DNA from: a virus
Reading direction: 5' to 3' (one strand)
Length of the DNA: 20,843 nt
Virus record (IMG/VR): IMGVR_UViG_3300046318_000265
Span: 1-20,843 of that record
Below are positions 13,961-20,843 of the stretch, one piece after another. Each line of letters begins with the position of its first letter. Within the stretch, counting starts at the first letter, position 1. The translations under genes and the position numbers were made by a program. The notes beneath the pieces were generated by a model. It made no database searches, had not been told where the DNA came from, and saw nothing but the letters and a program-made list of their open reading frames with translations.

Positions 13961-13980
13961 AGTAGACAAAATATTAAACT

Positions 13981-16062
13981 ATGGCAATTGGAGCAAGAAT
14001 AACAAGTGAAAACTTAAGTGGTAAGACGGCAACGGTTACGTTTATACCATATACAGGAACAACATCGGGAACCACGGTAAACCTTGGGACCAAGACAATT
14101 CCTTTTAATAATATCAACACTCACCCATATGGTGTTTATAATCTTTACTTTGCTGAATATGATTATACATACACGTTAACCGTAGATGAACCCGTAATCG
14201 AATCACAATTATTCGTTCATTCGAATAGAATGACGACTTCAAGTAACTATGGTGCAGCAACGTTAAACTTTAACGATTTTACTGCTGAAGTCATTGATTT
14301 AGGGGTTGATTCAACTTATTGGTATAACAGCGACATTTATCCATTAACCGATTCAGGTTATGGTTACTTTTTCGGAGGTAATGACAACGGTAATGAAAAA
14401 CTTATAATATTCACAGACGCTTCGAACGCAATTGTTGGCCAGTATAGTGGGACAACAAATAGTTATGACTTTAATAGTTTAGAAGGTAAATGGATAACAT
14501 ATGAAGATGCCGATAACGGTATATTAAAATATTTTAACGGAACAGATTTATATACCTATACTTGGGACCCTGAAACACATTATATTGATATTGAAAACGA
14601 TTATGACTCAGTAATGGGTGATGGTTCTTTTATTGTTAGAAAATATGAAATTGGACAATGGGGTTGTAATGGCCCAGGTGCTTCATATATTATGAAACCC
14701 GATGGTACTGTTATTCCATTCAAAACTTGGAACGACTGTATAAATATTGACCATATGATAACTCCATTTGTTGATTTCATTGCAGTTGAAACTAGAGACC
14801 AAAACACTAATCAATATACAAGTTTACAAATTTATAACACTGACGGTGATATTTTAGAAACAATATCACTTACGGGGGATACATATTCTAGTGTAGACGC
14901 AACTTTTCTTGGAACAGATAAAATGTGTGCAGTTTATTACAATTGGAACAACACCGCAGTAGATTATAAAATAATCCATTATAATGGTACAACAGGAACT
15001 TTAACCGAAACAAGTCACGTTAGAGGTTCTAGTTATGATGGTATTAACTTATCTGGTGACGAAAGTTATTGGCCAAATGATAACGTCGATGGTAGTGTAG
15101 TTATTTCATTTTATAACGAAGTTGGTTATGTTAATTTTGCTCCGGTATGTGATTATTTCGATTATGTTTATATGCTGAATAATCAAACTGGGTTTACAAC
15201 TTATTCTGTAACAAATGATGCAAATAGAGCAATCTCACCATATGGTAACCTTGGAAATACCTATAAGACGTGGTGTGAAACAACAGGTAATACATTAGGT
15301 ATATTAACAATAACCACTAGTGGTGTGACAATTGCAGATTTCAATGAACCGGTTTCAGGTGTAACCGATACCAATTATTACGGAATGGGAGATAGACTTG
15401 TAACATCTTACAGTACAAACAGTGGAATAGATATGTTTTTTAATTTAATTGGTAACGACGGAACAATTCTTGATAGTTTAGACCCGATATTATATTCAAA
15501 TTATGCTTACAATATGTCTAGTAACGGCGATGTACTTTATTTACGTTATACCGATTCGTCCACCACTAATCACGCATATTATATTTATAGTGGAAGTACT
15601 GGTTTTACATCAACAACACATTATAATCAAACTAGTACACCAAATGATTATTTCACATCTACATTCTTAGACCCAAGTAATATGGTATTATGGTCTGAAG
15701 GTGGTTCAAATTGTAGAGTTTTAACTAATAGTGGAATTAGTTCAGAATTTAGTATTCCAGAATATTATAATTACAGTCTATCAGTTGGGAAAGATAAGTT
15801 TATGTTAGTATATAACGAATCAGATGGTGGAATTTATACAATAAATTTATATGATTTTACCGGAACATTATTAAACACTCACACAACACAATATACGACT
15901 TGGGATGATATATATTCGGCAAAAGATAGATTTGTGGTTATGTTCCAGGGTCAAGGAACAAAAGAAATTTTCTTAGTTAGTGATGAAATAATAACATCTG
16001 TTACAATGGATGATTATGATGGTGAAAGAATGATAAACGATTTCATTTGGTGGGATGATTAA
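13981..16062 (+). CDS. beta-propeller-like phage surface / tail protein (693 aa)
   Basis: Residues 1-70 form a distinct N-terminal beta domain (MAIGARITSENLSG, then VTFIPYTG, and YDYTYTLTV), probably the virion anchor. From about residue 125 to 672 the sequence repeats a blade-like pattern roughly every 40-50 residues: a hydrophobic strand ending in Tyr/Phe, a polar loop, a second strand, then [DN]-x-x-G-x-x-L/I. Clear units start near 265 (DFIAVETRD to TDGDILET), 314 (KMCAVYYNW to GTTGTLTET), 471 (DRLVTSYST to NDGTILDS), 516 (GDVLYLRYTD) and 605 (DKFMLVYNE to DFTGTLLNT). This suggests one or two beta-propellers, a fold used for receptor or glycan binding. I know no specific family name. It is the last large gene of the adhesin block. 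Confidence 0.78.
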   Translation: MAIGARITSENLSGKTATVTFIPYTGTTSGTTVNLGTKTIPFNNINTHPYGVYNLYFAEYDYTYTLTVDEPVIESQLFVHSNRMTTSSNYGAATLNFNDFTAEVIDLGVDSTYWYNSDIYPLTDSGYGYFFGGNDNGNEKLIIFTDASNAIVGQYSGTTNSYDFNSLEGKWITYEDADNGILKYFNGTDLYTYTWDPETHYIDIENDYDSVMGDGSFIVRKYEIGQWGCNGPGASYIMKPDGTVIPFKTWNDCINIDHMITPFVDFIAVETRDQNTNQYTSLQIYNTDGDILETISLTGDTYSSVDATFLGTDKMCAVYYNWNNTAVDYKIIHYNGTTGTLTETSHVRGSSYDGINLSGDESYWPNDNVDGSVVISFYNEVGYVNFAPVCDYFDYVYMLNNQTGFTTYSVTNDANRAISPYGNLGNTYKTWCETTGNTLGILTITTSGVTIADFNEPVSGVTDTNYYGMGDRLVTSYSTNSGIDMFFNLIGNDGTILDSLDPILYSNYAYNMSSNGDVLYLRYTDSSTTNHAYYIYSGSTGFTSTTHYNQTSTPNDYFTSTFLDPSNMVLWSEGGSNCRVLTNSGISSEFSIPEYYNYSLSVGKDKFMLVYNESDGGIYTINLYDFTGTLLNTHTTQYTTWDDIYSAKDRFVVMFQGQGTKEIFLVSDEIITSVTMDDYDGERMINDFIWWDD

Positions 16063-16097
16063 TAATTAAGAAATAAAAAAAATATAAAATATAGAAT

Positions 16098-16340
16098 ATG
16101 AAATCATTTAATTTAGAAGTTTTAATCGTTAAGAACGAAGAAAAACTAAAAAGATATAGTAAGACATTCAATGTTGACGAACCGTTAACAATTGAAAACA
16201 TTAAGAGTGCAGTTAAAGAAGAAATCAAATTTCCACACGAAATTGTAAAGGAACAATTCTTTTATATGTCTAGTGAATTGAAAGAAGGTGAAACCGCACC
16301 GATTAAATCGGGTAACCAATTTATTTTAACAATTAAGTAA
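16098..16340 (+). CDS. small protein with a ubiquitin-like beta-grasp pattern (80 aa)
   Basis: The 80 residues show the strand order of a beta-grasp domain: a hairpin FNLEVLIVKN / KRYSKTFNV, a helix beginning LTIENIKSAVKEEI (30-43), then EQFFYMSSELKEGETAPIKS and a last strand QFILTIK. The helix start TIENIK and the position of the final strand parallel ubiquitin closely, but there is no C-terminal Gly-Gly; the chain ends ILTIK. The fold is an inference from pattern. Its stop codon overlaps the next start by one base (TAATG), so the two small genes are translationally coupled. The neighbour looks like a baseplate protein, so a structural role in the tail is as likely as any regulatory one. Confidence 0.72.
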   Translation: MKSFNLEVLIVKNEEKLKRYSKTFNVDEPLTIENIKSAVKEEIKFPHEIVKEQFFYMSSELKEGETAPIKSGNQFILTIK

Positions 16341-16708
16341 TGGAATTTTTTATCAGACAAGGATCGACAGAACCAATCCTAAAAATGAGATTGATAGATG
16401 ACGGTAAAAATGACAAGTCGTCCTTTAATGATATGCTAGAGAATTCCGACATCACATTTGAAATGTTTGATGTTAAAACAGAAGAATATCATATTTTAAA
16501 TGGTTCTTGTCTATTAACGACGAGAACCAAAAAATATGACCAAACAACTGACGAATACTATATTACCTATCGTTTTACTGAAGAAGGTACATCAATAAAG
16601 GGTCGTTTCGAGGGTATTATTACCATTCAATTCTTGGATACCAATAGTAACCCAACAACTAAACTTATAACCCCAATCTCAGAAAAATTATTTATCAACG
16701 TAATTTGA
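16340..16708 (+). CDS. baseplate BppU N-terminal-like protein (122 aa)
   Basis: The chain begins MEFFIRQGSTEPILKMRLID, matching the usual opening of baseplate upper protein (BppU) N-terminal domains: F-x-I-x-Q-G-x-T-x-P-x-L-x-x-x-L-x-D. It continues with SDITFEMFD (35-43), a short NG turn, the strand YYITYRFTEEGT (72-83), GRFEGIITIQFLD (87-99) and a closing strand TPISEKLFINVI. This beta-sandwich attaches receptor-binding parts to the baseplate in other phages. The family call is by pattern. It starts in the stop codon of the preceding gene, and its own stop (TGA 16706-16708) overlaps the -33 element of the polymerase promoter. Confidence 0.7.
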   Translation: MEFFIRQGSTEPILKMRLIDDGKNDKSSFNDMLENSDITFEMFDVKTEEYHILNGSCLLTTRTKKYDQTTDEYYITYRFTEEGTSIKGRFEGIITIQFLDTNSNPTTKLITPISEKLFINVI

Positions 16709-16735
16709 TAAACTAACCTTTTTTTATTATATTTG
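16704..16735 (+). promoter_or_regulatory. Bacteroidota-type promoter for the DNA polymerase gene
   Basis: TTTG at 16704-16707 and TATATTTG at 16728-16735 are separated by 20 nt. This agrees with the primary-sigma promoter of Bacteroides and Flavobacterium (TTTG at -33, TAnnTTTG at -7). The transcription start would lie near 16742, giving a leader of about 50 nt before ATG 16795. It is the only clear promoter of this type I found in the gene gaps. Confidence 0.7.
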
Positions 16736-16751
16736 TAACGAATAAGACAAA

Positions 16752-16768
16752 TTGTGAATTAATCACAA
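16752..16768 (+). promoter_or_regulatory. inverted repeat in the polymerase leader
   Basis: TTGTGA-ATTAA-TCACAA forms a 6-bp perfect stem with a 5-nt loop, about 10 nt after the predicted transcription start and 26 nt before the polymerase ATG. It may be an RNA hairpin or a DNA operator. T4 and RB69 gp43 repress their own translation through a leader hairpin, which makes an autogenous site possible here. The spacer of 5 is one short of the CRP consensus. Confidence 0.4.
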
Positions 16769-16794
16769 GATAATGTGTCGTTAAATGTAAAATA

Positions 16795-19692
16795 ATGAAA
16801 GAAGTTATCTCTCAGGAAATTATCGAGAATTTCCTAAACGGGGCAGACCCCGAAGAATTCATTGTAGGTGTGGAATATGATTACCCATCCAACAAAATCT
16901 ACAAAATTATCCAAGACCCTGAACAAGGGAAAATCGTTAAACCAGACAGTTTTACACCATTTTTATGGGTTGGTGACTTAGTTGGTTTGGGATTCTATAA
17001 CGATTCCAAGACTGACCAAAAGAAAGCAATGGCAAAACACGGTATTCTTATCGAAAGATTAGAAACAGGTGAAAATGAAAGACTTGAAAACGGTTTAAAG
17101 TATCTTGTAAAAAGTCTAAAAAGTTACACAAGCTTAGTTTCTTTCTTTAAAGAAGGTGGTCTTGACCCTTGGGGTGAAACATCTAGACAACATTTTCAAA
17201 TTTTATCTCCCGTTGAACAATATCTAGTTCAAACAAGGAAGAGATTATTTAAGGGTATTGAAGATTACGGTGGTGTTTATCGTTTTGTATTCGATATCGA
17301 GACCACGGGTCTTGATCCTGAAACTTGTAAAATCATTTTGATTGGAGTTAAGGATAATCGTGGTTTACAAAAGACTATTCCGGCATTTGGTGAAGATGGT
17401 GAGAAGGTGTGTATTGAGGAGTTTTTTGAGGTTATACGAGAAAAAAAACCAACCATTATTGGTGGATATAACTCAGCATTCTTTGACTGGCCCTTTATAT
17501 TAAAAAGGGCGGAAATACTTGGTGTTGATGTTAATGGTCTCACTCAAATATTCACTAAACAGGGAATGAAGGAGAAAGAGGGAATGTTAAAATTGGCAAA
17601 TGAGATTGAGACATATAAACAACATATTATATGGGGTTTTAACATTATTGATATTGCCCACGCAGTACGTAGGGCTCAAGCAATTAATTCCGAAATTAAA
17701 TCTTGGGGGTTGAAATATATCACCACTTATTTAGAAAAAGAAAAAGAGAATCGTATCTATGTTGACGGTGGTAAAATTTCTAAGATTTATTTAGAAAATG
17801 AAAGTTATTACGTCAATCCAAAAACTGGAGGTTATAAACAAATTGGTGACCCTGGAACTGAAGGTTTATTAGAAAAATATCCGGGTAAATTTGAAATATG
17901 GCCAGGTAGAAAAATTGTAGAACAGTATCTTGATGATGACTTGTATGAAACTATGGTCGTAGATGATAGTTTCAGTCAATCAACATTCTTACTTTCTAAA
18001 TTGGTACCAACCACATATGAGAGAGCCGCAACTATGGGTACCGCAACATTATGGAAACTGATAATGTTAGCTTGGTCATATGAAAACAAATTAGCAATAC
18101 CATCTAAAGATGAGAAACGTGCCTTTACGGGAGGTTTATCTCGTTTGTTAAATGTGGGTTACGCTAAAAACATTGTTAAATTTGACTACTCTTCACTTTA
18201 TCCATCTATTCAACTTGTTTACGATGTGTTCCCTGATTGTGATATTATGGGGGTTCAAAAATCGATGTTAAAATATTTCCGTAACATTCGTATTAAGTAC
18301 AAACATCTTGCTGGAGAATTAAAAGATAGTGACCCAGTATTATCGGAGATGTATGACCGTAAACAGTTACCTATTAAGATTTTTATCAACGCATACTTTG
18401 GTTCATTATCCGCACCACACGTATTCCCTTGGGGTGAGATGGATTCGGGTGAAACAATTACTTGTATAGGTCGTCAATGTTTACGTATGATGATTATGTT
18501 CTTTATGAAAAAAGGATATAAACCTCTCGTAATGGATACGGACGGTGTTAACTTTGAGACACCTGAAAGTGCAAAAGATTCTGTTTACATAGGTAAAGGT
18601 TTAAATGAATTGGTTATTGAAGGTAAAGAGTATCACGGAATTGAAGCTGACACTGCGGAGTTTAATGATATCTTTATGAGAAATGAGATGGGATTAGACA
18701 TTGACTACACAGCACCTGCTTGTATTAATGTATCTCGTAAAAACTATATCATTAAATTAGTTAAAAAAGGTAAAGAGAAAATTAAATTAACAGGTAACAC
18801 AATTAAATCTAAAAAACTACAAACATATGTGGTTGAATTCTTAGATGAGGGATTGAAATATTTGTTAAATGGTGATGGTTTATCGTTTGTAGAATTATAC
18901 TACGATTATGTAGAAAAAATTTATAACAAGGAAATCCCATTGTCTAAGATCGCCAATAAGGCTCGTGTTAAACAATCTATTAATGATTATAAAAAACACA
19001 TAAAGAAGACAACTAAGGCAGGTTCGTTAATGTCTCGTCAAGCACATATGGAATTAATCTTACAAAATGATTATCCCGCAGGTTTAGGTGATACGATTTA
19101 TTACATTAATAATGGTGAAAAAAAATCATCTGGTGATGTAACTAAAATAACTAAACCAACAAAGAAACAACAACAGGATTACATTGATAAACACGGAGAA
19201 CCGATGCCGAGTGATTATGTTCAAGTTAATTGTTATATGATTCCAGAAAAGGATATCGTTGATAATCCCGATTTAAAAGGTGATTATAATGTTCCTCGTT
19301 ATTTAACAAACTTCAATAAAAGAGTAGAACCATTATTAGTTGCATTTAATCCTTCAATACGTGAAGACATTTTAATTGAGGATCCTAAAGACAGACAATA
19401 CTTTACTAAACTACAATGTGAGTTGGTAAATGGATTTCCTCTTAAAGAAGATGGTCAGGATAAGTTTGATGAAGTAATGACACTATCCGAAGGAGAGGTT
19501 GTTTTTTGGAATAGAGTTGGTCGTGATCCGTATTTTATGTACGTTGAGGATAGTTTGAAATTGGTTGACCAATATTGGGTAGACCATAATCGTAAGGTTC
19601 TTAAAAACCAAGCTCAAAGTATTAAAAGTAATGAAGACGAAATCATTATTACGAATAGTAACGATTTCGCCTTACACGCTATTGAAAGTTAG
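16795..19692 (+). CDS. 43: DNA polymerase, family B, T4 gp43-like
   Basis: This is the replicative DNA polymerase with 3'-5' proofreading. The exonuclease motifs are FDIETTG (Exo I, Asp167 and Glu169), GYNSAFFD (Exo II, Asn226 and Asp231) and YLDDD (candidate Exo III, Tyr378 to Asp382). The polymerase motifs are DYSSLYPS (motif A, 464-471), KIFINAYFG (motif B, 528-536) and MDTDGVNF (motif C, with Asp581 and Asp583). All catalytic acidic residues are present. Motif B has Phe535 where T4 has Tyr567, and motif C reads DTDG and not DTDS. At 965 residues it is slightly longer than T4 gp43 (898); the C-terminal tail (about 935-965) is polar and may hold a clamp-binding peptide. It has its own host-type promoter and ends 4 nt into the convergent gene. 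Confidence 0.97.
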   Translation: MKEVISQEIIENFLNGADPEEFIVGVEYDYPSNKIYKIIQDPEQGKIVKPDSFTPFLWVGDLVGLGFYNDSKTDQKKAMAKHGILIERLETGENERLENGLKYLVKSLKSYTSLVSFFKEGGLDPWGETSRQHFQILSPVEQYLVQTRKRLFKGIEDYGGVYRFVFDIETTGLDPETCKIILIGVKDNRGLQKTIPAFGEDGEKVCIEEFFEVIREKKPTIIGGYNSAFFDWPFILKRAEILGVDVNGLTQIFTKQGMKEKEGMLKLANEIETYKQHIIWGFNIIDIAHAVRRAQAINSEIKSWGLKYITTYLEKEKENRIYVDGGKISKIYLENESYYVNPKTGGYKQIGDPGTEGLLEKYPGKFEIWPGRKIVEQYLDDDLYETMVVDDSFSQSTFLLSKLVPTTYERAATMGTATLWKLIMLAWSYENKLAIPSKDEKRAFTGGLSRLLNVGYAKNIVKFDYSSLYPSIQLVYDVFPDCDIMGVQKSMLKYFRNIRIKYKHLAGELKDSDPVLSEMYDRKQLPIKIFINAYFGSLSAPHVFPWGEMDSGETITCIGRQCLRMMIMFFMKKGYKPLVMDTDGVNFETPESAKDSVYIGKGLNELVIEGKEYHGIEADTAEFNDIFMRNEMGLDIDYTAPACINVSRKNYIIKLVKKGKEKIKLTGNTIKSKKLQTYVVEFLDEGLKYLLNGDGLSFVELYYDYVEKIYNKEIPLSKIANKARVKQSINDYKKHIKKTTKAGSLMSRQAHMELILQNDYPAGLGDTIYYINNGEKKSSGDVTKITKPTKKQQQDYIDKHGEPMPSDYVQVNCYMIPEKDIVDNPDLKGDYNVPRYLTNFNKRVEPLLVAFNPSIREDILIEDPKDRQYFTKLQCELVNGFPLKEDGQDKFDEVMTLSEGEVVFWNRVGRDPYFMYVEDSLKLVDQYWVDHNRKVLKNQAQSIKSNEDEIIITNSNDFALHAIES

Positions 19693-20798
19693 ATTACATT
19701 AAATGGTGAAACCATAGGTCTATATTTCAAAGATTTGTTTAGATTCTCCGCTTCGTTACCTTTCCTCTCAAGGATTTTTTCGGGGCGGAGTCTTTCTAAT
19801 CTTTGCATTAATTCTTCAACTAATTTCATTTTCTCATCTTTGGCCTCCGTTAGTAGAGATGAATAATCTAGTTTTACTTGACTGTCTGGAACTTGTAAGT
19901 CTCCCGAAAACTTACCCCAAATTCTCGCTAAACCTTCTTTAGCGAATGCAATCAAATATTTTCTAACCCAGTTTTGAGCTGGTTTGTTTAACACATCCCA
20001 AGTAAGTTGTTCAGTTTCAACATCAGATGGTAATTTAACAACATCTTTGTTTTTATCTAAACAAGTATCTCTATCCATAGTTTCGTAGTACCAATACCAA
20101 ACTCTATAGTTACGTTTAATATTTTGAAAATCAAATCTACCACCAGGAACGTTATATAAGTGTACAACTTTTGTTCCTTCAGGTCCCGCAGTAATTCTAT
20201 AGGTTAAATCTCCACCGATAATACGATTTTTGATACTTCTATCTTGCATTCTTAACAACAAATCAAACGCGGGCATCATAAAGTATGAACCACCATTCGC
20301 CATTTGAGCAAAACCACCTGAACCCGCAATACCACCTAAACCACCAAAACCACCTAAGAATGGGTCGATAATGGAGTCGGTTAACTCTGAACGAGAAAAC
20401 CATAAAAGTTCATTTATTTCACGTCCTGCAGGAATTGTATATAACTGTTGACCCGCCACAAGTTCAATATAATCCTTTTTAAGTTCAGAATTTCCACCCG
20501 CTTGTAAACCAACTATTTTAGAGTATGAATGAGAGTACTGTGTTTCGTAATCTAAACTTCTAGTTGTAAATGCTCTTGTTAATGATTGAGTGTCAACATC
20601 AAGTCCAGCCAATGCTGACCATTGTGATTCTATTAACCAATCACTTACGTATTGTTCGTATTCGGATAAGGATAATTCGATAAATGTATCCATTTGTTCT
20701 TCGGTAAGTTCAATACCTCTAACAGGCATACCCAACAAGTGGAATACCTGAGTATATAATTTTTCCTTCTCTGGTTGTGAAATAATTGTTGCGCTCAT
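19689..20798 (-). CDS. virion structural protein, head-tail neck/connector type (369 aa)
   Basis: The protein looks like a T4-like phage structural component. It has an N-terminal helical part (IELTEEQMDTFIELSLSEYE, residues 29-48), a beta section starting DYIELVAGQQLYTIP (109-123), a Gly-rich loop (149-170), then DLTYRITAGPEGTKVVHLYN (197-216) with NVPGG, YRVWYWYYET (231-240), and a C-terminal helical part with WVRKYLIAFAKEGLARIWGK (277-296) followed by a coiled-coil-like EKMKLVEELMQRLERL (322-337). The AFAKEGL...GKFSGDLQVP segment is typical of neck or connector-type structural proteins of marine T4-like phages, in my reading, but I cannot say whether it corresponds to gp13, gp14 or another. 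It converges with the polymerase gene, overlapping by 4 nt. Its ATG has no Shine-Dalgarno sequence. Confidence 0.8.
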   Translation of the reverse strand: MSATIISQPEKEKLYTQVFHLLGMPVRGIELTEEQMDTFIELSLSEYEQYVSDWLIESQWSALAGLDVDTQSLTRAFTTRSLDYETQYSHSYSKIVGLQAGGNSELKKDYIELVAGQQLYTIPAGREINELLWFSRSELTDSIIDPFLGGFGGLGGIAGSGGFAQMANGGSYFMMPAFDLLLRMQDRSIKNRIIGGDLTYRITAGPEGTKVVHLYNVPGGRFDFQNIKRNYRVWYWYYETMDRDTCLDKNKDVVKLPSDVETEQLTWDVLNKPAQNWVRKYLIAFAKEGLARIWGKFSGDLQVPDSQVKLDYSSLLTEAKDEKMKLVEELMQRLERLRPEKILERKGNEAENLNKSLKYRPMVSPFNVI

Positions 20799-20813
20799 TG
20801 TTTGTTTTATTCA

Positions 20814-20821
20814 TATAAATA
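20814..20821 (+). promoter_or_regulatory. TATAAATA / TATTTATA box at the right edge
   Basis: The plus strand reads TATAAATA, 19 nt before an ATG at 20841-20843 that is the last codon of the window, with AAAAGAAA just before it; this could be the start of a rightward gene. Read on the minus strand, the same bases give ACTATTTATATG, about 16 nt before the structural gene start at 20798. Either or both uses are possible. Confidence 0.35.
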
Positions 20822-20843
20822 GTTTATATTTTAAAAGAAAATG

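Noticed and set aside
14741-14748. TATAAATA within the propeller-like gene
   Set aside because: It lies deep in coding sequence with no following gene start; octamers like this are expected several times by chance at this base composition.
16752-16768. CRP-type binding site in the polymerase leader
   Set aside because: The half-sites resemble TGTGA/TCACA, but the spacer is 5 and not 6, and CRP control of this kind is not expected for a phage polymerase in Bacteroidota.
19748-19797. CTCCGC ... GCGGAG inverted repeat inside the structural gene near the convergent junction
   Set aside because: It has a 6-bp stem with a loop of nearly 40 nt, in coding sequence and without a T-run.
1-20843. CRISPR array, tRNA genes, insertion sequences, integrase or attachment sites
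   Set aside because: I looked for regular spaced repeats, cloverleaf-like segments and transposase or recombinase motifs and saw none; the only regular repeats are coding.

Overview
The window looks like part of the genome of a T4-like myovirus (tailed phage) infecting a member of the Bacteroidota. The phage assignment rests on a T4 gp43-type family B DNA polymerase with intact exonuclease and polymerase motifs, a PhoH-like ATPase, a trimeric-type dUTPase, very tight gene packing (gaps of 1-86 nt, many start/stop overlaps, no gene-free stretch above 100 nt) and a block of long, beta-rich, low-complexity tail and adhesin proteins. The host inference comes from the AT-rich sequence, the general lack of Shine-Dalgarno sites, and one very good Bacteroidota-type promoter (TTTG, 20 nt, TATATTTG) in front of the polymerase gene. 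No tRNA, integrase, transposase or CRISPR array was seen.

Layout. From about 8364 down to the left edge, thirteen genes run on the minus strand. The first five (8364 to 5014) look like virion or head-associated accessory proteins: an SKAQQRF-type protein, an unknown protein, a protein built of 43-residue tandem repeats, a WYL-like-domain protein and an acidic unknown. They are followed by a glycosyltransferase, two small unknowns, dUTPase, PhoH, a strong intergenic hairpin, a degenerate HAD-like protein, another small unknown and a second glycosyltransferase that runs off the left edge.

From 8398 to 19692 the genes are on the plus strand. Four large surface or tail genes come first: a LamG-like protein, a fibre-like protein, a 1000-residue mosaic adhesin and a beta-propeller-like protein. 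Then come two small genes, one with a ubiquitin-like beta-grasp pattern and one resembling a baseplate BppU N-terminal domain, and then the DNA polymerase under its own promoter. The polymerase meets a minus-strand head/neck-type structural gene (20798-19689) tail to tail. A plus-strand gene may start exactly at the right edge.

How the parts fit together. The plus-strand adhesin block probably forms the host-recognition surface: anchoring N-terminal domains, Pro/Thr linkers, discoidin-like and LamG-like carbohydrate-binding domains, and a propeller. The minus-strand block combines internal or head proteins with nucleotide metabolism (dUTPase), PhoH and glycosyl transfer. The polymerase appears to be transcribed early by unmodified host RNA polymerase. 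Several structural genes carry short AT-rich boxes (TATTTAT or the T4-late-like TATAAATA) that may be phage-specific promoters. All assignments were made by reading the sequence; no database search was run.
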